NCBI GenBank assembly: GCA_937914675.1
Contig: CALDOC010000409.1
Coordinates: 1-5,564, forward strand
Length of the DNA: 5,564 nucleotides
From: an uncultured Sulfurimonas sp.
GTDB taxonomy: Bacteria > Campylobacterota > Campylobacteria > Campylobacterales > Sulfurimonadaceae
Reading direction: 5' to 3'
The notes below the pieces were generated by a model. It did not search any database and was not told the DNA's origin. It saw only the letters and a program-made list of their open reading frames with translations. A program made the position numbers and the translations under genes. Positions within the stretch are counted from its first letter, which is position 1; each line of letters opens with the position of its first letter. Shown piece by piece: positions 1 through 5,564 of this stretch.

Positions 1-119
1 GGTGTGGAGAGGAGTTCGCGGACATAAACGAGTTGTTTGAACTCCGAGTCCATAGCTTGGACTATATGTCGACGAACATCAATGATTTTAGAAACTTTTT
101 TCTTGCGCTAAAGCCACAT

Positions 120-141
120 GCGACTCTTTAAAGATTGTCGC
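120..141. repeat. Inverted repeat at the kinase deletion junction
   Basis: GCGAC (120-124) is complementary to GTCGC (137-141), and the interior TCTTTAAAGA (125-134) is itself a perfect palindrome. Together they can fold into a hairpin with a two-base bulge (TT, 135-136). It spans the first premature stop of the broken kinase (129-131) and sits where the coding sequence loses its ATPase core. No T-tract follows, so it is a poor candidate for an intrinsic terminator. It may mark the deletion junction or be chance. Confidence 0.3.
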
Positions 142-246
142 AACTCAGATAGGCGAAAACGATCATTGAACGAGATATGAATGGGTGGTTGGGCGCGAAA
201 AACATAAAAAACGGGGTGGAATTCAGTATTGTTTTACCCGCGAAAG

Positions 247-253
247 AAGGAGA
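247..253 (+). promoter_or_regulatory. Ribosome binding site deciding the REC-PAS start
   Basis: AAGGAGA lies 6 bases before the ATG at 260, a near-ideal Shine-Dalgarno sequence and spacing. It fixes the start at 260 rather than the in-frame GTG at 185. That GTG has no such site and lies inside the out-of-frame tail of the upstream kinase. The site is embedded in the kinase's last codons, which suggests translational coupling in the ancestral operon. Confidence 0.8.
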
Positions 254-259
254 CTCCCT

Positions 260-1453
260 ATGATAAACGCGACAATCGACATTGGCGTTTTATATGTTGA
301 AGATGATTCTCAAAGCGCTGAATCGGTTGCTAATGTGCTAAAAGAGTTTGCAGATCCATTTTATTTCGCCGTTGATGGATTTGAAGGTTTGGAGATGTTT
401 AAAAAATATCGTCCAAAAATCGTCATCAGCGACATTCAAATGCCAAAGATGAATGGTTTGGAGATGCTAAAAGCCATTAAAGAGATTGACCCTAGAGTCG
501 TCATCTATCTGACAACGGCTTATAGCGATGAAAAGTACACGATTCCGGCGATTGAACTGCGGGTGAACGGATTTTTTTTAAAGCCTTTAAACTTGACAAA
601 ATTAGTGGAAGATTTGGCGCTCATCAACAATCAGCTCGAACTACGAGCGAAATACAATGAGACGAAGAAGTTGCTTGAGCAATATCAAATGGCCATAGAC
701 TCCGTGATGATCGTGTCAAAAACCGACAAGCGGGGAAATTTCACCTACGTCAACGACAATTTTTGTGAAATTTCCGGATACGCGAAAAAGGAACTCATCG
801 GCTCGTCGCACGAGATTTTGAGACATCCCGCCACGCAAAGTGGCGTTTTTAAAACGTTGTGGCATGAGATTCAGATGGGGAAAATTTGGCAAGGCACTCT
901 CCAAAAGCGCAAGAAAGACGGCAGCAGTTTTTACGTAAAAAGCATGATTGTTCCACTCACTCATGACGACGCCCAAATATATGAGTACATCGCCATCATG
1001 TGGGACGTTTCGCAACAGGTTGAACAAGAGAGGGAACTTGAAAAATTTCGTCTCAAAGAGCGATTTGAGCATATAAACAAAGCCATAGACATTGGAGCCA
1101 AAACAAACATGTCCTCTTTGCCTCTCATGGCGTTTGAAACTTCAAATGAGGGCACCGTTTTGAGCGCAAGTCCAAAATTGCTTCAGGCCGTCGATCCTTT
1201 GGGCGTTGAGAATTTGGAGTTGGCCATTGAGTCAAAAAAGCTTTCAATAGCTTCGCTCTTAAAACTCATAGACAAAGAGATTAAACGCTTTAACTCGGTC
1301 GAAGAGTTGATAGAGCTGGTGAATATCTTCGCGCCTTTCGCCATAAGCTTTGGCGCGCTTGATGACAAAAAAGAATCTTACGAACTCGTCGTTCAATCCA
1401 ATACGAAAGAAGACAAAAAATACTTTTTGTTTTTCATACTTCCTTTGGCGTAA
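260..1453 (+). CDS. REC-PAS response regulator without recognisable output domain
   Basis: This is a 397-residue cytoplasmic signalling protein. Residues about 8-125 are a CheY-like receiver with all key positions: acidic pair E14/D15, phospho-acceptor D58 in SDIQMPKMNG, T86 in LTTAY and K108 in FLKPL. Residues about 140-255 are a PAS domain of the Aer/redox type (SKTDKRGNFTYVNDNF, FCEISGY, EILRHP, IWQGTLQKRKKDG). The usual RHPD of that type reads RHPA (A191), so flavin binding, if it is the ancestral trait, is uncertain. A short charged helix (255-275), probably a coiled coil, leads to a C-terminal part (about 285-397) that I do not recognise. No HisKA, GGDEF, EAL, HD-GYP, MCP or DNA-binding motif is present. 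The start was chosen for the AAGGAGA site and the ATGA overlap with the kinase remnant. With that kinase broken, phosphorylation of D58 would need another kinase. It is followed after 13 bp by the propeller protein, so the two are probably co-transcribed. I am sure of REC and PAS, unsure of the biological role. Confidence 0.9.
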   Translation: MINATIDIGVLYVEDDSQSAESVANVLKEFADPFYFAVDGFEGLEMFKKYRPKIVISDIQMPKMNGLEMLKAIKEIDPRVVIYLTTAYSDEKYTIPAIELRVNGFFLKPLNLTKLVEDLALINNQLELRAKYNETKKLLEQYQMAIDSVMIVSKTDKRGNFTYVNDNFCEISGYAKKELIGSSHEILRHPATQSGVFKTLWHEIQMGKIWQGTLQKRKKDGSSFYVKSMIVPLTHDDAQIYEYIAIMWDVSQQVEQERELEKFRLKERFEHINKAIDIGAKTNMSSLPLMAFETSNEGTVLSASPKLLQAVDPLGVENLELAIESKKLSIASLLKLIDKEIKRFNSVEELIELVNIFAPFAISFGALDDKKESYELVVQSNTKEDKKYFLFFILPLA

Positions 1454-1454
1454 T

Positions 1455-1459
1455 AAGAG
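1455..1459 (+). promoter_or_regulatory. Weak ribosome binding site for the propeller gene
   Basis: AAGAG lies 7 bases before the ATG at 1467, just after the stop of the preceding gene (1451-1453). It favours the start at 1467 (protein begins MMEIINKL) over the second ATG at 1470 or the in-frame ATG at 1350. The latter lies deep inside the REC-PAS gene. The site is weak, so translation may depend on coupling to the upstream gene. Confidence 0.5.
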
Positions 1460-1466
1460 TCTTGTC

Positions 1467-3581
1467 ATGATGGAAATTATCAACAAACTCAAACTCTCCC
1501 AAAGCGTCATCGAAGTACAACACATAGGGGATGAGATTTTGGCCATTGACAATCAGAAGCAATTATATTTTTTTGATTATCAAACTTTCGCCATCAAATC
1601 AACTCTAAACCTATGTGAGCAAAAGTGTGAAACGCGAGATTTCAATTACACGAAACAATGCGCCTTGTCAACGAGGAAAATAGTCGCGAACCCATTGGAA
1701 GATGGAAATTTGGAGATGATAACGCTCGCGTCGAAGCAAAAAATTTTGGTGAATCGGCCTTGGAAGGTTATGGTGGAAGTCGTTGTTTTTTCTGATGACG
1801 GAGCCATTCTTCTAGCTGCCGACGGGCGCGGTTACATGGCGTTGTACTACTCGCACACGGGACAAGTTTTGTTTGAACTTCCCAACAACAGAGGCTATGT
1901 CACCGCGGCCGCCATCTCTTCAAACAACAATTTTTTATGTTATTGCGGCGATGACAAGCGCATAGAGATGATAAACGTTCAAACGGCTCAGAGCGTCGCT
2001 TCATTTGAGATAGACGACATGGTGGAATCGTGCAGATTTGTCGGAGCCACGCGCGTGATGGCCGTCACGAAAAAGGGCTCCATAGTCACCGTTGATTTAG
2101 ATAATTACGCGATTAAAATCACAAATGGCGTTTTGAACAGCTGGCCAACCTCAAGCGTCTCCGCCCAAAACGACAACTTCATCATCGCGGGAAATAGGGA
2201 ACATGAACTTTATATAATCGACTTGGCGAATCACTCTCTCGAAAATACGTTAAATTTGGAAAATGAGGGAGTGAGTTCTTTGACATTGGATGGAAATCGA
2301 CTCTACATTGGGCATAAAAACGGAGTGATTGACGTAGTCGACTATGGATACAAATATGACGAGCTACAAAACGCATGTAAGATTAAGGACTATAATTCAG
2401 TCAATAATTTGATTCAAGAAAATGTTTTTTTAGAGTTTTCAAAAATATACATAGATTTGTTGCGCGATGGATGGAAAGAGACTATGCCGCTTGTCGTTAG
2501 GCTTATCGGGTTGGACAAAGAGGAGAAAGCCTTGAACCTGGCCATGCCATTTTTGGTCAACAAACATTGCAAGAAAGAGTTTGATCTGTTACTTTCAAAA
2601 AACGAAACCATTCGAGACTTGCTTAAATACGCCTTAGAAAAGCAGTTTGAGACTTTTTTTATGATAGTGGACGCGGACAAATCTTTGGAGGAGTTGCCAA
2701 TCGTAAAGATGGTGAGGGAAAACTGGAACAGACTCTACAAAGAGGCTATGCAAAAAAAAATAAAAAATGAGCTTATGGTGGAAATGGAAAAAAAACTTCG
2801 TCCATATTACTCTTACGCTCCTTATAAAAAAATGGCCAGAGACCTTTTTGAGTTTTATGACTATATCAATGAGGCCAACCACTACGTAAAAACGCATGAT
2901 TTTAAATCATTTTTTCACCTGACTCTTCGTCATGAGTTTCTCAAAGAAAATGAAGTGTACTCCAGAGTGGTTCAACTCGGAGAGCTGCTTCACAATAGGG
3001 CGGTCACTTTGGAAAACGATGAAAAATTTGAAGAAGCGCTAGATGGATTTAAACAATTGGCTGATTTTAAGCCATTTCGAACGCAGTCGCATGAGGGGAA
3101 AAAAAGAATTGAGAGGAAGATAGACCTCCTTCATCTTCTTGAAAATAAAAATTTGATTGACTCCTCGAGAATACTAAAGCAATTTCCAGATTTAAACGCG
3201 CTCGGAAAAGTTCAAACGTTTTTATACGCTCCCTTTGAACGCTACTCCTCGAATCTTCAGCCATTTATAAAAAAAGGGGACGTCAAAATGATACTGGACT
3301 TGCTTCTCGAGTATTCACGCCTGCCATTGTTTGACAAAAAAATTGAGATTATTTTAAAATTCACCTATCTAGAACAGATGAAAGTCGCGTGTGAGGAGAA
3401 AAGAAACGTTGATTGGCAAGCCACCATGGAGCGATACGTTTCTTTTTTCGGCCAAGATTTGCATTTGGAACAATTAAGCGCTTGCATTGAAATAAATATG
3501 GAAAAAAAAGCCGTGACTCGTAATGGAGCTAAGGTCATAAACTGGCCAGAGTCCATTTTGTCATTCAATCAAGATGACTGA
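1467..3581 (+). CDS. WD40-like beta-propeller protein with C-terminal helical (TPR-like) region
   Basis: This is a 704-residue protein of unknown function. No signal peptide or membrane segment is seen, so it is probably cytoplasmic. Residues about 8-300 form roughly seven units, each with a hydrophobic strand, a turn with Gly or Asp, and a strand like 'xIxxxDxxTxxxxxxF'. Clear examples are FSDDGAILLAADGRG (about 107-121), ISSNNNFLCYCGDDKRIEMI (about 150-169), KKGSIVTVDL and NGVIDVVDY; this is the pattern of a seven-bladed WD40/YVTN-type propeller. From about 300 to the end it is almost entirely alpha-helical and charged, with a TPR-like stretch near 505-540 (NDEKFEEALDGFKQLADFKP). No catalytic motif was found. 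Propellers and helical repeats normally bind proteins, so a scaffold role, perhaps with the regulator 13 bp upstream, is the natural inference. The start at 1467 rests on spacing and a weak AAGAG site. An A9 run at 2752-2760 lies in the helical part. WD40-like proteins such as NapL occur in nap operons of this phylum, but this one is much longer and no nap gene is visible. Confidence 0.85.
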   Translation: MMEIINKLKLSQSVIEVQHIGDEILAIDNQKQLYFFDYQTFAIKSTLNLCEQKCETRDFNYTKQCALSTRKIVANPLEDGNLEMITLASKQKILVNRPWKVMVEVVVFSDDGAILLAADGRGYMALYYSHTGQVLFELPNNRGYVTAAAISSNNNFLCYCGDDKRIEMINVQTAQSVASFEIDDMVESCRFVGATRVMAVTKKGSIVTVDLDNYAIKITNGVLNSWPTSSVSAQNDNFIIAGNREHELYIIDLANHSLENTLNLENEGVSSLTLDGNRLYIGHKNGVIDVVDYGYKYDELQNACKIKDYNSVNNLIQENVFLEFSKIYIDLLRDGWKETMPLVVRLIGLDKEEKALNLAMPFLVNKHCKKEFDLLLSKNETIRDLLKYALEKQFETFFMIVDADKSLEELPIVKMVRENWNRLYKEAMQKKIKNELMVEMEKKLRPYYSYAPYKKMARDLFEFYDYINEANHYVKTHDFKSFFHLTLRHEFLKENEVYSRVVQLGELLHNRAVTLENDEKFEEALDGFKQLADFKPFRTQSHEGKKRIERKIDLLHLLENKNLIDSSRILKQFPDLNALGKVQTFLYAPFERYSSNLQPFIKKGDVKMILDLLLEYSRLPLFDKKIEIILKFTYLEQMKVACEEKRNVDWQATMERYVSFFGQDLHLEQLSACIEINMEKKAVTRNGAKVINWPESILSFNQDD

Positions 3582-3585
3582 ATGA

Positions 3586-3633
3586 GACTCTTTTAGAGTC
3601 ATACAAGCACTACGTATGACCGCCGTAAAAGAG
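3586..3633. terminator. Candidate bidirectional terminator hairpin between convergent genes
   Basis: The 61 bp gap between the + strand stop (3581) and the - strand stop (3643) is mostly inverted repeat. GTCATAC (3598-3604) pairs with GTATGAC (3614-3620) around a 9-base loop, and CTCTTTTA (3588-3595) pairs with TAAAAGAG (3626-3633) outside it. An alternative short hairpin, GACTCT-TTT-AGAGTC (3586-3600), would compete with the larger one. Position and symmetry suit a shared terminator. Neither side is followed by a clear T-tract, so intrinsic termination is not certain. Confidence 0.45.
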
Positions 3634-3642
3634 GGTGGAGGA

Positions 3643-5564
3643 TTAGAATTTAAAATCTAGGTTTGTATAGAAGTAACGACCCGGTTCGTTTAGGAGCATT
3701 ACGTCGCCAGTTCCTGAAGTCACCAATATCAAGTCCGCGTATGTGTTGCTCGCCGCGTAAGTTTCGTCAAGCATGTTGTTGACGCCTATCGTAAAGTCGA
3801 ATTTTTTGTTCACGGCGTGTTTTACTTTCATGTTTAGAATGGCCCACGAATCAAGAACTTGTTCTCCATTTTCCGCGTCAACGTCGTTCCATTTGTCGCT
3901 AGCTTGAACGCCAAGAGTGGCAAGTGAATTGTTCGCGTACTCATAATTTAAAGCGACGTTTGCGCGAAGTGGCGCCATGTCGGCTAGATTCGTACCTGTT
4001 TGACCAGCGAGAGCGTTGTCTTTTTGACCACGTTTGTAAGACGCGCCCAAATCTACGCTCATGTCGTTCGTCGCGTAGTAAGAAGCGCTTAGTTCCGCGC
4101 CATATACAGTCGCGTCTAAGTTTACAAAGTTGTTGTTAGCTAAAATTTTATTGTAATAGACGTAATCTTTGAGTAATGAGTAGAAACCTTTTATTTTCAA
4201 CTTGAACGTTTCAGCATTCGCTTCATATCCAAAATCTATCTCTTGGTTGGTAGTCTGTTTAAGATTATCGGTACCTGTTGTTTTTATACGTTTTGTACCA
4301 TCTGGCATTGTCGCATTTTGTTTAAAATACAACTCTCTAGCGTCGGGAACGCGAGAAGCTTGCCCAAGTCCAAAAAAGAGTTTATGCTCTTTGTTGAGAT
4401 GGTAAGTGGTAAATATATTTGCGCCAAACGCGTTGTAATCATTTGATTGCTGCGTTAAATCGTCATTTTCAATATGTGTCGCGTCATATCTCGCGCCAAC
4501 GCTTACGTCAAGCGCACCATAACTTTTCCCCACTTTCGCAAAGAGAGCGAGATTGTCAGTAGTCGCGTTGTCTATGCTTGTGCTAGACATCATTGCACTA
4601 TCGGAAATCATAGTGTCATTCATATAATACTGTCCATCCCAAGTTCTTTTACTTCCATCAAGGCCAAGTAAAATTTTATAGCTTTCAACTTCAAGACTAT
4701 TTTTTAGTTTAACCCCTTGCATAGTCGTTTTAAGATGGCTTATCATGATTGGCGTCGTAGCTGGCTCGGAAGATTTTCTATAAGTCGTCGCCATCGGATG
4801 ATCAACGTCGGAGTAGTAGTATTGAATGTTTAAGTTTTTATAGGCGTCGGATAGCGCGTCTACGTTGTACTCCACGCTGTAGATGTTTGAATCGTCATAA
4901 AGCGCGTCCATGGAAGAGTTCGCGTATAAAACGTTGTCACTTCTGTTTGCGGTGACGCTTAAACGAAGTTCTTGGTTTTCGGCGGTCGTCACAAACGCCT
5001 TAGCCATAACGCTTTTTTTGTCATACGCTGGCATGTCATGATATTTGTCTTGGAGTCTAGCGGCATTTGTTTTTAAGTCCGGACTCGTCGCGATGGCGTT
5101 TTTATCTATTTGTCCCGCAAGCGTGTCGCCATTGCCGTCTTTATATTGATCGCTTGATTCCATTGAAGCCGTTACGAGCATTCTGATGAAATCATTTCCA
5201 CCGCTAGCGGTCGCGCCAAATTTTTTGTAGTTCCAAGCGCCAAAGCCCAAGTTCAGTTCAACTTTTTCCTCTTTCGTCGGTTGTTTGGTTTTTATCTTAA
5301 CTCCACCGCTAAGCGTTCCAAAATTTTCGACGTCGTAAGGACCTTCAGTGACTTCAATCGTTTCAATTTGATTCGCGAGTATGTGAGAAACCGGAGGGTC
5401 CATTCTGTTTGGACAAGCGCCGCAAACTTTGGTACCGTCAACTTCCACGCTAATGTTATCGCGTTTTTGACCACGGATGAGAATGTCGTTGGCGATGCCA
5501 GATCTTCGCGACATGTCTATGCTTGGCACGCTAGAGCTTAGCGCCGTCGCGACGTCCGCGGAAG
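3643..5564 (-). CDS. TonB-dependent copper receptor, OprC/NosA-like (5' end beyond window)
   Basis: This is an outer-membrane TonB-dependent receptor; 639 complete codons are visible. The frame is open to the window edge (SADVATALSSSVPSIDMS), so the GTG at 5529 is internal, and the signal peptide, TonB box and start of the plug are missing. The plug shows ILIRGQKRDNISVEVDGTK, then IETIEVTEGPYDVENFG and LSGGVKIKTKQP, all typical. The rest is a beta-barrel of alternating strands ending in YFYTNLDFKF, with the terminal Phe expected for outer-membrane assembly. Substrate clues are CPNRM in the plug (Cys codon 5413-5415, Met 5401-5403) and DHPM in the barrel (His 4798-4800, Met 4792-4794). These match the CxxxM and HxM copper ligands described for Pseudomonas OprC, and the flanks YANSSMDA and VDHPM also resemble that family. 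The probable role is copper import across the outer membrane, driven by TonB-ExbB-ExbD. It stands convergent to the signalling genes; its promoter lies outside the window. TonB-receptor identity is near certain; copper specificity is probable. Confidence 0.93.
   Translation of the reverse strand, partial: SADVATALSSSVPSIDMSRRSGIANDILIRGQKRDNISVEVDGTKVCGACPNRMDPPVSHILANQIETIEVTEGPYDVENFGTLSGGVKIKTKQPTKEEKVELNLGFGAWNYKKFGATASGGNDFIRMLVTASMESSDQYKDGNGDTLAGQIDKNAIATSPDLKTNAARLQDKYHDMPAYDKKSVMAKAFVTTAENQELRLSVTANRSDNVLYANSSMDALYDDSNIYSVEYNVDALSDAYKNLNIQYYYSDVDHPMATTYRKSSEPATTPIMISHLKTTMQGVKLKNSLEVESYKILLGLDGSKRTWDGQYYMNDTMISDSAMMSSTSIDNATTDNLALFAKVGKSYGALDVSVGARYDATHIENDDLTQQSNDYNAFGANIFTTYHLNKEHKLFFGLGQASRVPDARELYFKQNATMPDGTKRIKTTGTDNLKQTTNQEIDFGYEANAETFKLKIKGFYSLLKDYVYYNKILANNNFVNLDATVYGAELSASYYATNDMSVDLGASYKRGQKDNALAGQTGTNLADMAPLRANVALNYEYANNSLATLGVQASDKWNDVDAENGEQVLDSWAILNMKVKHAVNKKFDFTIGVNNMLDETYAASNTYADLILVTSGTGDVMLLNEPGRYFYTNLDFKF

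Larger units (their letters stand above)
1..263 (+). pseudogene. Sensor histidine kinase remnant (3' end, ATPase core deleted)
   Basis: Codons starting at position 3 read CGEEFADINELFELRVHS and then YMSTNINDFRNFF. This closely resembles the second helix of the dimerisation domain in Campylobacterota PAS-type histidine kinases (usual form YMSxTIxDFRNFF). The frame then meets TAA at 129-131 and TAG at 150-152. From 153 the same frame continues AKTIIERDMNGWLGAKN, then NGVEFSIVLP and a TGA at 261-263, which matches the end of a HATPase_c domain (last helix, 'NG.L.a.N' strand, 'GveFsIvLP' strand). Intact relatives have roughly 110 residues between FRNFF and this tail; only 17 codons remain here. 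The ATP-binding N, G1 and F boxes are therefore absent, and the product could not bind ATP. The final TGA overlaps the start codon of the next gene (ATGA), as in a translationally coupled kinase-regulator pair. The 5' part lies outside the window. Alternatives are an assembly or sequencing error, or two short expressed fragments. The family assignment is from memory of family patterns, without an alignment. Confidence 0.72.

Noticed and set aside
185..259. In-frame GTG start that would lengthen the REC-PAS protein by 25 residues
   Set aside because: The extra residues are basic and unlike a receiver N-terminus, there is no Shine-Dalgarno sequence at 185, and this stretch is the tail of the upstream kinase in another frame. 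The ATG at 260 has AAGGAGA at the right distance.
132..259. Sigma-70 promoter for the REC-PAS gene
   Set aside because: A TTGAAC at 166-171 has no acceptable -10 box 16-18 bases downstream, and the sequence is explained as kinase coding remnant. Transcription may come from upstream of the window.
716..1072. Open frames on the opposite strand inside the REC-PAS and propeller genes, and on the + strand inside the receptor gene
   Set aside because: They lie wholly within strongly supported genes, have low-complexity or atypical composition, and show no recognisable domain or start signal.
1350..1466. ATG at 1350 as start of the propeller gene
   Set aside because: It would overlap the REC-PAS gene by more than 100 bases, has no good ribosome binding site, and the added residues show no propeller pattern. 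The ATG at 1467 follows the upstream stop by 13 bp.
5067..5075. Additional HxM (His-Asp-Met, in YHDMPAYD) as a copper ligand pair; position approximate
   Set aside because: It lacks the VDHxM context of the family motif, and the DHPM at 4792-4800 fits better in both position and flanks.
3643..5529. GTG at 5529 as a real start for the TonB receptor
   Set aside because: The frame continues without a stop to the window edge with plausible plug sequence, and starting there would leave no signal peptide. The gene is cut by the window instead.
5529..5543. Short inverted repeat CGCTA-GAGCT-TAGCG
   Set aside because: It is inside the plug coding sequence, short, and has no neighbouring operator or terminator context; probably chance.

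Overview
The window looks like part of a Campylobacterota (epsilonproteobacterial) chromosome, probably a free-living sulfur or nitrogen metabolising type such as Sulfurimonas, Sulfuricurvum or a relative. This is an inference from protein style: the histidine-kinase motif YMSTNINDFRNFF, an Aer-like PAS domain fused to a receiver, moderate to low GC and tight gene packing. No rRNA, tRNA, CRISPR array, insertion sequence or prophage gene is visible.

Left part (1-3581, + strand): remains of a three-gene signalling operon. Positions 1-263 hold the 3' end of a sensor histidine kinase that looks broken. A dimerisation-helix segment (3-128) is followed by two in-frame stops (129-131 and 150-152). 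The very end of the ATPase domain (153-263) then resumes in the same frame, with roughly 90-100 codons of ATPase core missing. The kinase's original stop codon overlaps the start codon of the next gene (ATGA, 260-263). That gene (260-1453) is a 397-residue REC-PAS response regulator with a complete phosphorylation site but no recognisable output domain. After a 13 bp gap comes a 704-residue cytoplasmic protein (1467-3581) with about seven WD40-like blades followed by a long alpha-helical, TPR-like region. It is the best candidate in the window for a partner or effector of the regulator.

Centre (3582-3642): a 61 bp convergent intergenic region that is mostly inverted repeat (3586-3633), probably a shared terminator or transcriptional divider.

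Right part (3643-5564, - strand): a TonB-dependent outer-membrane receptor whose 5' end lies beyond the window. It carries a CxxxM motif in the plug and an HxM motif in the barrel, the copper-site signature of the OprC/NosA family, so its likely role is copper uptake (in this kind of organism perhaps to supply copper enzymes such as N2O reductase; that last step is inference). It is convergent with the signalling genes, and nothing in the sequence shows that they regulate each other.

The most notable points are the decayed kinase that leaves its regulator orphaned, the beta-propeller plus alpha-solenoid protein of unknown function, and the copper receptor with extra Cys and Met residues near its metal-site motifs. 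I did not find a clearly new defence or mobile system.
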